A stretch of 33,062 bases of DNA from Acidobacteriaceae bacterium (GCA_903642265.1 CAHJWN010000044.1:1-33062); one strand, 5' to 3'; counted from the first letter of the stretch, positions 24,545 through 33,062 are shown. Program-made: numbers and translations. The notes: generated by a model from the letters alone, not told the origin.

Positions 24545-26857
24545 ATGAAACGAATCCTAAGCGTTGCGAGAAACTCGGTCGTCTTCAGAGCGGGCTACGG
24601 CCTGCTGGTCGTCGCCCTGTCGCTTGCCAGCGTGGTGGCGTTCGTACCTAAGCAGAAGATCCAGGCCCACTCTGATGATGCCTCCGCCTCGAACAAGACG
24701 CAGCAGAAGCTATCTGATCAGGAGACCGCACGCAAGCTCTATGCGGAGCACGTTGCGAAGAGCTATAACTTCGCCTTTGGTCCTGGCAACATCTCTACGC
24801 CGGGTAATGGGGCCGTCGAAGGCAACACCTTCCTGCAACCGGATACATTTCCAACCGCTGACTACTGCGGGCGGTGCCACAAGGAGGCTTATCACCAGTG
24901 GCGGCAGTCGCTGCATTCCAACTCTTTTCGCACACCCTTCTATCGCACGAGCGTTAACATCCTGATGCGGACCAAGGGCATCGAGTTTGCACGCCATTGC
25001 GACAGCTGCCACAACCCTGTCGCCGTGCTTGGCGGCGGCTTGACGCAGACCTCGGTGGTTGACCGCGGGTTCGATCAGGACGGTCTGACCTGCATGACCT
25101 GCCACTCCGTGCAGAAGCTGCAGTCGACCAATGGCAATGGTGGCTACGTGATGGGCGTGCCTGCGGTCATGGTCGACGAGAAGGGAACTCGCATTCCCGG
25201 CCTGGTTCCGGATGCCGAGATCCTAGCGCACCTGGATCGACACTCGAAAGCTGTGATGCAGCCCATCTACAAGTCTCCGGAGTTCTGTTCTGCATGTCAT
25301 AAGGCCAACCTGCCAAACCCGCTGAATGGGTACAAGTTCATCCGCGCTTTTACGGCATATGACGAATGGCAAAATTCCAAATTCTCTCAGCGCAACCCGC
25401 TCACCTTCTACCAGGCGGACTTTACAAGCTGCCAGGGATGCCACATGAAACGGTCCTCCGCTGGGCTTCCGGAGCCGGGCGCTAAGAATGGGCAGTTTGC
25501 CTCGCATCGATGGGCGGCCGGCAATACGGCCGTGCCGTTTTATTACGGCTTCGACGAGCAGTTGAACAAGACGATCGAGTTCCTGAAGAGCGGCAACTAC
25601 CTTAACGTGGACCTGTTCGCGATCAAGAAGTCGGACGACGAGCACATGATCGCGCCTCTGGGCTCAACCGCCTTCGATCTTAAGGCTGGCGAGACCGTTC
25701 AGGTGATGACGGTGATCCAGAACAAAAACATCGGTCATTCGCTTATCCCCGAGGTACGAGACCTCTATGAGGGTTGGGTCGAGTTTTCGGCGACTGACTC
25801 GACCGGTAAGGAGATCTACCACAGCGGCTTCATCAAGGCTGATGGCAAGATCGATGAACGGGCGCACAGCTTTACGAATCGGCCTGTCGATACCACCGGG
25901 AACTTTGTCGACAATCATAAGGTGTGGACAATCCACTCTGTGGCCTATGACAACTCGATACAAGCAGGACGTTCAACGCTGATCCGCTACGAGTTCCAGA
26001 TCCCTGCAAATGCGAAAGGCGCCATCTCGATCACGGCGAAGGTGAACTACCGGCACCTGCGCCAGAGCTACCTCAACAACGTCTTTGGTGAAGATCATCC
26101 TGCTTACCCGATCGTTGAAATTGCCTCCCGCACGCGGACCCTCAACATCGGGGACAATCCCGTGACCAAGCCTGAGGCCAGCGACAATGCTGACTGGATG
26201 CGGTGGAACAATCTTGGCATCGCCTATCTTGATCAGTTGCAGTACAGCGAGGCTATCGACGCTTTCTCTCATGTCGTAAAGCTTCGCCCCGACTACGCGG
26301 ACGGCTATACCAACATCGGCCTGACCAATATCGAGTGGGAGAAGTACGAATCGGCGCGCGGCGGTTTTGAAAAGGCGCTCGAGCTTGCGCCTGAGAACGC
26401 ACGCGCACTCTACTATCTCGCACTCGTTGAGCGCCGCGCCGGGCACTCCGATGCCGAGGTTGCAGATCTTCAAAAGGTGATCGCGAAGTATCCGCAGTCG
26501 CGTGATGCTCGTCGTGAGCTTGGCATCTCTTACTACCAGCAGCGGCGGCCGCAGGAGGCGATGGAGCAATTTGAAGCGCTGCAGGCGATCGATCCGGACG
26601 ATCTGACAGCACACTACAATCTCGCACTGCTCTATCGGCGTATGGGCATGAAGGACAAAGCGAAAGAGCAATCCGCGATGTTTGTCACCAAGAAGATCGA
26701 TCCTGGCGCTCCGACTTACTCGCTTGATTTCCTTCGCAAGCATCCTGAGATTTCGATCGAAAGCGTTCCCTGGCACGTACATACGAGCACGCCCCATGCG
26801 GAGAACGCCGGAGTCGAAAAGCCGATTCCAGGCGGACCTGTAGGAGGGACACAGTGA
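24545..26857 (+). CDS. Membrane-anchored pentaheme cytochrome c with C-terminal TPR domain
   Basis: 770 residues. One N-terminal hydrophobic segment (about 14-35) acts as signal or anchor, placing the rest in the periplasm, where c-type haem is attached. Five CxxCH haem sites are present: CGRCH 108-112, CDSCH 152-156, CMTCH 183-187, CSACH 248-252 and CQGCH 296-300. The haem part resembles cytochrome c554-like multihaem proteins. A beta-rich domain follows (about 350-530; NKNIGHSLIPEVRDLYEGWVEF holds a histidine often found near the haem part). Four or so TPRs lie at about 545-700. Fusion of a multihaem cytochrome with TPRs suggests a redox subunit that docks a partner. The stop overlaps the next start (GTGA), so the small four-cysteine protein is coupled to it. 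Electron donor and acceptor are unknown. Confidence 0.9.
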   Translation: MKRILSVARNSVVFRAGYGLLVVALSLASVVAFVPKQKIQAHSDDASASNKTQQKLSDQETARKLYAEHVAKSYNFAFGPGNISTPGNGAVEGNTFLQPDTFPTADYCGRCHKEAYHQWRQSLHSNSFRTPFYRTSVNILMRTKGIEFARHCDSCHNPVAVLGGGLTQTSVVDRGFDQDGLTCMTCHSVQKLQSTNGNGGYVMGVPAVMVDEKGTRIPGLVPDAEILAHLDRHSKAVMQPIYKSPEFCSACHKANLPNPLNGYKFIRAFTAYDEWQNSKFSQRNPLTFYQADFTSCQGCHMKRSSAGLPEPGAKNGQFASHRWAAGNTAVPFYYGFDEQLNKTIEFLKSGNYLNVDLFAIKKSDDEHMIAPLGSTAFDLKAGETVQVMTVIQNKNIGHSLIPEVRDLYEGWVEFSATDSTGKEIYHSGFIKADGKIDERAHSFTNRPVDTTGNFVDNHKVWTIHSVAYDNSIQAGRSTLIRYEFQIPANAKGAISITAKVNYRHLRQSYLNNVFGEDHPAYPIVEIASRTRTLNIGDNPVTKPEASDNADWMRWNNLGIAYLDQLQYSEAIDAFSHVVKLRPDYADGYTNIGLTNIEWEKYESARGGFEKALELAPENARALYYLALVERRAGHSDAEVADLQKVIAKYPQSRDARRELGISYYQQRRPQEAMEQFEALQAIDPDDLTAHYNLALLYRRMGMKDKAKEQSAMFVTKKIDPGAPTYSLDFLRKHPEISIESVPWHVHTSTPHAENAGVEKPIPGGPVGGTQ
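26842..26848 (+). promoter_or_regulatory. Strong ribosome binding site AGGAGGG for the GTG start at 26854
   Basis: AGGAGGG lies five bases before GTG 26854, inside the last codons of the cytochrome gene. It supports a non-ATG start that overlaps the cytochrome stop (GTGA). Confidence 0.8.
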
Positions 26858-27351
26858 TACGTCTAAGTCAGTTGCTGTCGCTGCTCATCCTCCTGGTGAT
26901 TCCGGCCGTTTGCAGAGCGGAGCCGCAGTGCCCCTGGATGAACTCGGCGACCGCCGGAGGATTCCTTGGAGGCGAAGTGGAGACTGCGGTCACGAACGTC
27001 ACGGTCGATGGTGATGCGACGTGCCAGTTCACGCGTGCGGAATCGTTGCTGCGCATTGCCGTTCACACGATGACGCATGTTGCACAGGACTACGCGGGAT
27101 ACCTTTTGCAATGCGGTGCCGGAGGCGTGGCGCTTCGAGGGATTGGCAACCAGGCCGTGCAGTGCGTCCCGAGTGCCGGCAATGACAAAGGGCAACAGCT
27201 TATTGTTGGACGTGTGCGCGAACGTGCTTTTGTCATTACGATCAAGGCGGAATGGATCAAGCAGCCTCCCACCAGTCAAACCAAAACAAGAAACCTGATC
27301 AGCGACGAATCAGAAAACATCGCCGAACAGGTTGCGGGTTCAATGTTCTAG
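26854..27351 (+). CDS. Small exported four-cysteine protein, function unknown
   Basis: 165 residues. The signal peptide MIRLSQLLSLLILLVIPAVCRA is probably cut after A22, leaving a mature protein of about 143 residues with four cysteines (C26, C57, C87, C104), enough for two disulfides. Motifs include CPWMNSATAGGFLGGEV and CQFTR. I do not recognise a named family; the pattern recalls small secreted proteins that accompany surface complexes in acidobacteria. It is translationally coupled to the cytochrome upstream (4-base overlap, strong ribosome site), and its stop overlaps the next gene's start by one base (TAGTG). This tight sandwich suggests an accessory subunit or chaperone of the cytochrome or TPR protein. 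That role is inferred from position only. Confidence 0.82.
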   Translation: MIRLSQLLSLLILLVIPAVCRAEPQCPWMNSATAGGFLGGEVETAVTNVTVDGDATCQFTRAESLLRIAVHTMTHVAQDYAGYLLQCGAGGVALRGIGNQAVQCVPSAGNDKGQQLIVGRVRERAFVITIKAEWIKQPPTSQTKTRNLISDESENIAEQVAGSMF

Positions 27352-28409
27352 TGATCTCTCAGTGGAGTTGCCTTCGCGCTCGTGCAGTCTGTTCCATGAT
27401 GCTCTGCGTTCTTGCTCTTGCTGCAACGCAGTCGTCGCCAGGTCAGCAACCGGTTGCGCACCTTATTGCGCACGACAAGCAACAGTTGCCCGAGATCCAG
27501 CAACTGCTCGCGCATGGTCAGCTTAAAGAGGCAGAAGTAAAGCTGAATGAGCTTTCGGCACAGCACCCTGAACCTGCGGGAACCGAGAGACTGCTCGGCA
27601 CCATTCACTATCAGCGCAACAATTTCGCTGCTGCAGATGCGGCCCTCGGACGAGCTATCGACCAGGACAACAACGACCTCGATGCTGTCCAGTTACGTGG
27701 CGTGACGCTGTATCGCATGGGCAAGGCCGCGGAGGCAATCCCGCTCCTTGAACGTTCAAACTCTGCCATCGCCGCCGCGAACTCCGATAGTACTTACGTG
27801 CTCGCGGTCTGCTACATGGATGTGCACCGCTACGAGGACGCACGCCGCATCTTTGCCAAGCAATACAAGCTGGCGCCGAGTTCAGCCGGCGCCTACTTGT
27901 TTCTTGCCAGGATGCTTCTTCGGCGCAACTATCCGATGGAAGCGGCGCAGATGGCTGAGAAAGCGCTTCTGCTTGATCCCCGGCTGCCGCTTGCGCATTT
28001 GCTGCTTGGGCAGATCGCGCTCTCAAAGTCGGAGCAGGATAACGCCGTGATCCAGCTCGAGGCTGAACGTAAGATCAATCCAATGGATGGAGAGGTGTAT
28101 GAGCGCCTTGGCGACGCCTACCTACGCGCTTCGCGGTTTGAAGAAGCGCAGCAAACGCTCGACTGCGCAGTGTTGCTTGAGCCCAATGCAACCGGACCGT
28201 ACATCCTGCTTGGCCAAGTACTGCTGAAACGCGAAGACCCCGCCACCGCGTTGAATTATCTGCTTCGCGCCGAGAAGATGGATCCCGGCAACCACCTGAC
28301 CCATGTGCTTCTCGGCCAGGCGTACCGTGCCGCCGGTCGCAAGGAGGATGCGACGCGAGAATACAAGACGGCAGAAGCGATGCAAAACTCCACTGTGGAC
28401 CAGAACTAG
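27351..28409 (+). CDS. Exported TPR protein
   Basis: 352 residues. GTG 27351 shares a base with the preceding stop (TAGTG) and gives a signal-peptide-like start (ISQWSCLRARAVCSMMLCVLALAATQSSPGQQ). An ATG at 27396 would also give a short hydrophobic leader. Codons further upstream would only read polar sequence overlapping the previous gene. The rest is made of about eight TPR motifs, for example HGQLKEAEVKLNELSAQHPE, NNFAAADAALGRAIDQDNND, YEDARRIFAKQYKLAPSS and SRFEEAQQTLDCAVLLEPNA. TPRs bind other proteins; no catalytic domain is visible. The next gene starts two bases after the stop. Confidence 0.85.
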   Translation: MISQWSCLRARAVCSMMLCVLALAATQSSPGQQPVAHLIAHDKQQLPEIQQLLAHGQLKEAEVKLNELSAQHPEPAGTERLLGTIHYQRNNFAAADAALGRAIDQDNNDLDAVQLRGVTLYRMGKAAEAIPLLERSNSAIAAANSDSTYVLAVCYMDVHRYEDARRIFAKQYKLAPSSAGAYLFLARMLLRRNYPMEAAQMAEKALLLDPRLPLAHLLLGQIALSKSEQDNAVIQLEAERKINPMDGEVYERLGDAYLRASRFEEAQQTLDCAVLLEPNATGPYILLGQVLLKREDPATALNYLLRAEKMDPGNHLTHVLLGQAYRAAGRKEDATREYKTAEAMQNSTVDQN

Positions 28410-28411
28410 GC

Positions 28412-29974
28412 ATGATGCAGCGGTGGTCCCGTCCGGTCGCACTAACAATGCTCGTCACGGCGTTGACGCTGTCTTCTGAGCACGTTGTGTTCGCTTACCA
28501 GAGCTCAGACATCGCCTCTCGCGCCGATCGAGCCCTCGCTTATCAACGCGCCGGCGAACCGGAAAAGGCAGTTGCTGCGTATGCTGCTCTGGATGCAACG
28601 ACCAAGGCGCAGCATAAGGCGCTGCCCGCTTCCATCCTGGCCAACTACGCCCGTGCTCTCGCTGCCACTGGCCGGCTTGATGAAGCTGCTGCGGAGATGA
28701 AAGCAGCAACCGCAGCGGACCCGCGAAATGCCACGTTTGAAGACGATCTCGGTTCGATCTACGCACGGCAGCAGCAATGGTCTGATGCGCGGCTGCACTT
28801 TGCTGCGGCGATACATCAGTCTCCTGCACTCGCGACCGCTCACCTCCATCTCGGCCTTGCCTTGCAGGCGCAGGGAGACGCCGGCGCGCTTGCCGAATTT
28901 GCGCGTGCGGCGAAGCTTGCGCCACGGAACGACGTGATTGCTTTTGAGTATGGGAAGGCACTTGCGTCGGCAGGGCAGGACGCGCAGGCAATTGGAGTGT
29001 TGGAGGCGATTCTGGCGGAGCAAAGAGACCCGGCCGACCCACTCACGGTGAACACGAGGTATGCGCTCGCTCTTGCCTTTCAGCGCTCCGGCAAAATGCG
29101 TGATTCAATACCGCTGCTCCGCACTGTTCTTGCAGCGCGCCCCGACGATGCTCCTGTGATGATCAACCTGGGCATGGCGCTTAGCCAGACGCAACAAACA
29201 GCGGAGGCCCTCCCTTTCCTGCAACGGGCGGTTGTGCTCGCGCCGGGCGATGTCGTTGCGCATCAGGACCTCGCGGCCGCGCTGGTGCAATTGAATCAAT
29301 TTACCGATGCAGTCGTTGAGTTGAAGGCTTCGCTGGCTCTCGCGCCTGACCTTGCACAACTCCACTACGATCTTGGCTTCGCCTACAAGATGCAGGATGA
29401 CGCTGCACATGCGATCCCGGAGCTCGAAGCCGCCGAACGCCTCGATCCCAAACAGGCCGAAGCGCCATACCTCCTGGGAGTTCTGTACATGCAGACTGCC
29501 CACTATGAGGACGCTGCGCGCGAGCTGCGGACGTCGCTGGCGTTGAATGCGCAGAACGGCGACGGCTGGGCGACTCTTGGCAGTGTCTACAGCAAGCTTG
29601 GGCAGCTCCCTGAGGCGACGGAGGCGCTGGAAGAGGCGATCAAGCAATCGCCGCAGCAAGCAGACCCTCGGCTGACGCTTGCGGGAGTGTTAATGAAGCA
29701 GAATAGAACTGCCGAGGCTGTCGAGCAGCGCAAACAGGCGGCGATTCTGATGAAGCAGAAGATGAATCGGCAGCGCGCGGAAGTCGCTACACACTCTGGT
29801 GAGTCGCTGCTGAAAAGTGGCGATCTCGCAGCGGCAGGTGTTCAGTTCAACGATGCCCTGGGGTATGACTCCAGCTACGTAGATGCGCATTTGGGATTGG
29901 CAAAGGTCTACACTTTACAAGGCAAGAAGGTCGAAGCGGAACTCGAACGGCGGAAGGCCGATTCCGTCAAATAG
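28412..29974 (+). CDS. Exported TPR-repeat protein (long solenoid)
   Basis: 520 residues. The signal peptide (RPVALTMLVTALTLSSEHVVFA) is likely cut near residue 28. Almost the whole mature part is a TPR superhelix of about 12 motifs, such as GEPEKAVAAYAALDATT, GRLDEAAAEMKAATAADPRN, QQTAEALPFLQRAVVLAPGD, NQFTDAVVELKASLALAPD and GQLPEATEALEEAIKQSPQQ. It starts two bases after the preceding TPR gene, so the two probably form a translationally coupled tandem pair. They differ in length and repeat number, so they are not a simple recent duplication. ATG 28412 is followed by a second ATG at 28415. A scaffold role in an exported complex is inferred. Confidence 0.88.
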   Translation: MMQRWSRPVALTMLVTALTLSSEHVVFAYQSSDIASRADRALAYQRAGEPEKAVAAYAALDATTKAQHKALPASILANYARALAATGRLDEAAAEMKAATAADPRNATFEDDLGSIYARQQQWSDARLHFAAAIHQSPALATAHLHLGLALQAQGDAGALAEFARAAKLAPRNDVIAFEYGKALASAGQDAQAIGVLEAILAEQRDPADPLTVNTRYALALAFQRSGKMRDSIPLLRTVLAARPDDAPVMINLGMALSQTQQTAEALPFLQRAVVLAPGDVVAHQDLAAALVQLNQFTDAVVELKASLALAPDLAQLHYDLGFAYKMQDDAAHAIPELEAAERLDPKQAEAPYLLGVLYMQTAHYEDAARELRTSLALNAQNGDGWATLGSVYSKLGQLPEATEALEEAIKQSPQQADPRLTLAGVLMKQNRTAEAVEQRKQAAILMKQKMNRQRAEVATHSGESLLKSGDLAAAGVQFNDALGYDSSYVDAHLGLAKVYTLQGKKVEAELERRKADSVK

Positions 29975-30022
29975 TCGCCATCGGCTAGTAAAGCTTACGA
30001 TGACAGCGGAGTACGAACAGCC

Positions 30023-31918
30023 TTGAAGAGCATTCCAAGCCACGAACTGAGTCGTCGCGGATTTATTCGCTCGTTGAGCCGCACCGCCCTGGTGCTTCCC
30101 TTTGCAGACATTCTCGCGTTAGCGGCACCTGCGCAGCAGCAAGCCCCGGCTCCGGGCAAGCTCGGCCCGCAGGAACGCAGCTATGAGACAAAGCCGGTAG
30201 CGCCGCCGCCCGGTCCTAAGTCGCCCCTAGAAGGGACGCCGCTGGGTGTCACATTTACCGACGTCGCCGCACAGTGTGGACTCTCGATGGAGACGATCTA
30301 CGGCGGCAAACTTACCAACAAGTACCTGCTCGAGACTACCGGCTGCGGCCTAGCCTTCTACGACTACGATAGTGACGGCTGGCAGGACCTCTTCTTCGTG
30401 AACGGCTGGCGGCTTGAAGGATTTCCAGCGGGGCAGGAACCGCGCTGCCATCTCTTTAAGAACAATCGCGACGGCACCTTTACCGACGTTACCAAGGGTT
30501 CTGGCCTTGAACACAAGACTGGCTGGGGGCAGGCCTGCTGCGTCGGTGACTACAACAATGATGGCCACGACGACCTGTTCGTTACTTATTACGGCCAGAA
30601 TGTTCTTTACCGCAACAACGGCAATGGCACCTTTACCGATGTCACTGAGAAGGCGGGCCTGACGCAACCCGGGCCGAAGATTCGATGGAACACCGGCTGC
30701 ACCTTTGTCGATTATGACCGTGACGGTCACCTTGATCTTTTCGTCGCAAACTATGTCGACTTTGACCTTAAGACTGCGCCGCTTCCCGAAGACGGGCCCT
30801 GCACGTACAAAGGCATTCTGGTCGCTTGCGGTCCGCCGGGATTGGCTGGTGGCCGCAATATCCTGTACCACAACAATGGCGATAGCACGTTTGCCGACGT
30901 GAGCGAGAAGTCAGGAATGTGGACTGCGGTCGGTACCTATGGATTGAGTGTGGCTGCATCCGATCTCGACAATGACGGCTGGCCTGATATTTACGTCGCG
31001 AATGACTCTGCCCCCGCCACGCTCTACCAGAACCAGCACGATGGCACGTTCCGTGACATCGCGATCGAAGCTGGGGCCGCGCTTTCTGCCGAGGCCAAAC
31101 CGCAGGCTGGAATGGGTGTGTCTATCGGGGACTACAACCGCGACGGCAACATGGACGTGGTGAAGACAAACTTCGCCGGGGACACCGATTCGCTCTATAC
31201 CAACACCGGAGACGCCGTCTTTGAGGACCGCACGTATCCGGGCGGCCTTGGCGAAAATACCCGGCTGCTTGGATGGGGCGTTGGCTTTTTTGACATGAAC
31301 AACGATGGGTGGCCCGACATTCTGATGTCGAATGGACATGTCTATCCAGAGGTAGACAAATCGAAGGCCGACCTGAAGTATGCCGAGCATAAATATCTGT
31401 ATCGCAATCTGCAGAACGGCCGGTTTGAAGATGTCACGAACCAGGGCGGAACCGGGATACTGGCGAATGTTCCCGCACGCGGCTGTGCTTTTGGCGACTT
31501 CGATAATGATGGCGATATCGATGTTGTCGTCAGCTGCATCAACTCGGTGCCGCAACTGCTGCGCTGCGATTCGGTGCTGAATAGAAGCTGGATCAAGATC
31601 AAACTAGTGGGCGTGAAGTCGAACCGTTCCGGCATCGGCAGCCGCGTTGTCGTTACGGCGACGACCAACCCCGCTGCTACTAAACCTTTGCAGCAGGCTG
31701 AAGAACTTCGCAGCGGCGGGAGCTACTTTTCCCAGAATGACCTGCGTCTCCACTTCGGTCTCGACCAGGCCAAGAAGGTGGATACGGTCGAGATCCGCTG
31801 GCTTAGCGGGCACGTCGATGTGATCCGTAACCTCGATGTGAATCTCTCGTACATCATCCAGGAGGGCGGCACTATCCTGAAGGCAGAGTCTCTGAAGCCA
31901 GCGAAGCTAAAGACCTAG
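30023..31918 (+). CDS. CRTAC1 family protein (second copy) with twin-arginine signal
   Basis: 631 residues, matching the 22539 copy in length and layout. It differs in its leader: HELSRRGFIRSLSRTALVLP is a twin-arginine signal (SRRGFI) ahead of a mild hydrophobic stretch and an AxA site (LAAPAQQ), implying export in folded form. Seven FG-GAP/VCBS loops are visible (DYDSDGWQDLF, DYNNDGHDDLF, DYDRDGHLDLF, DLDNDGWPDIY, DYNRDGNMDVV, DMNNDGWPDIL, DFDNDGDIDVV), then ASPIC/UnbV (SGIGSRVVV, SGGSYFSQNDLRLHFGL, VEIRWLSG). The cysteine pair (PCTYKG...ACGP) is shared with the first copy. TTG 30023 is used because the nearby ATG at 30000 is in another frame and soon stops. It lies 48 bases after the TPR pair and is probably the last gene of the cluster. 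Confidence 0.88.
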   Translation: MKSIPSHELSRRGFIRSLSRTALVLPFADILALAAPAQQQAPAPGKLGPQERSYETKPVAPPPGPKSPLEGTPLGVTFTDVAAQCGLSMETIYGGKLTNKYLLETTGCGLAFYDYDSDGWQDLFFVNGWRLEGFPAGQEPRCHLFKNNRDGTFTDVTKGSGLEHKTGWGQACCVGDYNNDGHDDLFVTYYGQNVLYRNNGNGTFTDVTEKAGLTQPGPKIRWNTGCTFVDYDRDGHLDLFVANYVDFDLKTAPLPEDGPCTYKGILVACGPPGLAGGRNILYHNNGDSTFADVSEKSGMWTAVGTYGLSVAASDLDNDGWPDIYVANDSAPATLYQNQHDGTFRDIAIEAGAALSAEAKPQAGMGVSIGDYNRDGNMDVVKTNFAGDTDSLYTNTGDAVFEDRTYPGGLGENTRLLGWGVGFFDMNNDGWPDILMSNGHVYPEVDKSKADLKYAEHKYLYRNLQNGRFEDVTNQGGTGILANVPARGCAFGDFDNDGDIDVVVSCINSVPQLLRCDSVLNRSWIKIKLVGVKSNRSGIGSRVVVTATTNPAATKPLQQAEELRSGGSYFSQNDLRLHFGLDQAKKVDTVEIRWLSGHVDVIRNLDVNLSYIIQEGGTILKAESLKPAKLKT

Positions 31919-31925
31919 AAGCATT

Positions 31926-33023
31926 TCAGTCTAAGCCGCTTGATGCGTCGCCGGCACGTCCCTTTGTGTGAGTCGTCAGTCGGCGCAGCAGGAACTCTTG
32001 AAAGATCCCGTTTAGCGCATCGCCACCAATTCCAAGTACACCGTTGATGATCGTGAGTCGCGCGCCATTCCTGTCTTCCGGAGCGTAGTAGAGGTTGCTG
32101 ATTGCTCCCGCAGATAGATCGCCCAGCACTCCGGACCAGTTCGGTTCGTTATGGCCGTTGTCGCCACGAGTCACGACGGCGCGGGATGCTGCGTACCAGA
32201 GACGCGACTTGACCGTGCCTGTGCCTCGATAGAAATAGCGCGGATCCTGATGAAGCAAAGAAGGCAAGACCGCGCCACCGATGAACGTGCCGAGTTCAAG
32301 GTTGCCGAGGTTTGCTCCGAAACGGCGACCGTATCCCGCTGCACCGAGTCCATAACCGGGGAAGGAATTGTTTGCCTGCTGTACGCCCGCCGTTGCGCCG
32401 ACCAGCAGCAGATTGCCTGGATCGCTGCCGTTCCTTAGGGCAAGCTTGAACTTCTGCCTGGAACTTAGCGGCGCGGCCTTCCACTGGTAGCTCACGAAAA
32501 AGTTTGGGAATACGCCGATGAGTCGTTGCTCCTCCTGCAGTTGGACCTCGGCTTCGGCGATCTCCTTCTCCGAAGCGATGATCGTTACGGATTCGGCCAC
32601 GGCTGTGATCTTGAGAGTGATGTCCATGACAGCGGTGCCACCCTCATCCGGAAGCCGGATCGGGTACTTCGCCGGAATAAATCCCTGTGCCGTCACTGAC
32701 AGGATGTACTCTCCGGAGCCGAGCCCATCCCAGTTATAGGCGCCTTCAGAGTCGGTGACAGTCTCTGAAACTATTTTCCCGCTACTACTCGCCAAGCTCA
32801 AATGTGAGCCGCTGACGGCGGTTCCGCTCGCATTTCGAACGACCCCACGAATATGGCACGTGCCTGGCGCTTCCGGCAAAGCTGATGTTGGGGTGGCCGC
32901 TGACCCTGCGATGGTCTGGGCACCTGCCTTGACCATTGCTGCTACAGAGCAAACTGCCGCAAGGATCACACAAATCCAGCGATGATTTTTACGCTCAGGA
33001 TACTCGTCGCAAGAAGATGTCAC
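31926..33023 (-). CDS. Exported protein with carboxypeptidase-regulatory-like domain
   Basis: 365 residues. GTG 33023 has AGGA five bases upstream, and an in-frame stop at 33030-33032 rules out a longer start. A signal peptide (WICVILAAVCSVAAMVKAGAQ) precedes a carboxypeptidase-regulatory-like beta-sandwich (about 56-145: CHIRGVVRNASGTAVSG, TDSEGAYNWDGLGSGEYILSV). The C-terminal part (about 165-345: LLLVGATAGVQQANNSF, GYGLGAAGYGRRFG, LHQDPRYFYRG) is a domain common in acidobacterial surface proteins, Gly- and aromatic-rich, perhaps an outer-membrane structure. It is too short for a TonB-dependent receptor, and no TonB box or plug is visible. It converges with the second CRTAC1 gene (seven bases between stops), so it is a separate transcript. 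Its function is unknown. Confidence 0.82.
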   Translation of the reverse strand: MTSSCDEYPERKNHRWICVILAAVCSVAAMVKAGAQTIAGSAATPTSALPEAPGTCHIRGVVRNASGTAVSGSHLSLASSSGKIVSETVTDSEGAYNWDGLGSGEYILSVTAQGFIPAKYPIRLPDEGGTAVMDITLKITAVAESVTIIASEKEIAEAEVQLQEEQRLIGVFPNFFVSYQWKAAPLSSRQKFKLALRNGSDPGNLLLVGATAGVQQANNSFPGYGLGAAGYGRRFGANLGNLELGTFIGGAVLPSLLHQDPRYFYRGTGTVKSRLWYAASRAVVTRGDNGHNEPNWSGVLGDLSAGAISNLYYAPEDRNGARLTIINGVLGIGGDALNGIFQEFLLRRLTTHTKGRAGDASSGLD

Positions 33024-33062
33024 GCATTCCTATGATGCAGGACTTCAAGGGCACATTGTCAT

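Overview
The window looks like the chromosome of an acidobacterium, most likely class Terriglobia (relatives of Granulicella, Edaphobacter or Terriglobus). This is inferred from gene content: a giant secreted NHL/anchor-D/Ig-like protein, a PknB-type kinase fused to TPRs, CRTAC1 (ASPIC/UnbV) proteins beside secreted TPR proteins, and a carboxypeptidase-regulatory-like surface protein. No rRNA, tRNA, CRISPR array, insertion sequence or phage gene was seen. Coding density is high.

Bases 1-11042 hold one giant exported protein whose start lies before the window; 3679 residues are visible. It is a chain of beta-propellers, Ig-like and InlB-like modules around a metzincin-type zinc protease site and a roughly 50-unit octapeptide repeat. 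A Ser/Thr kinase with TPRs (11155-14322, minus) converges on it.

A translationally coupled pair follows: a GH89 alpha-N-acetylglucosaminidase (14531-16744) and a membrane acyltransferase related to human HGSNAT (16741-17964). These are homologues of the two enzymes that act in succession on the non-reducing-end glucosamine of heparan sulfate in lysosomes. Next come a cyclic-nucleotide-binding/DUF1003 membrane protein (18073-18918), two small conserved proteins, and an ATP-dependent DNA ligase (19848-20921). The ligase converges with a separate LigD-type primase-polymerase (20936-22228, minus). This is NHEJ-type repair machinery with ligase and polymerase on separate genes.

From 22539 to 31918, six plus-strand genes run close together: a seven-repeat CRTAC1 propeller (Sec signal), a membrane-anchored pentaheme cytochrome c fused to TPRs, a small exported four-cysteine protein, two exported TPR proteins, and a second CRTAC1 propeller with a twin-arginine signal. 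Three of the five junctions overlap or are within 2 bases, so this is very probably one exported functional unit. It is the best candidate here for an undescribed system, and a redox role is inferred only from the cytochrome. A minus-strand surface protein with a carboxypeptidase-regulatory-like domain (31926-33023) closes the window.
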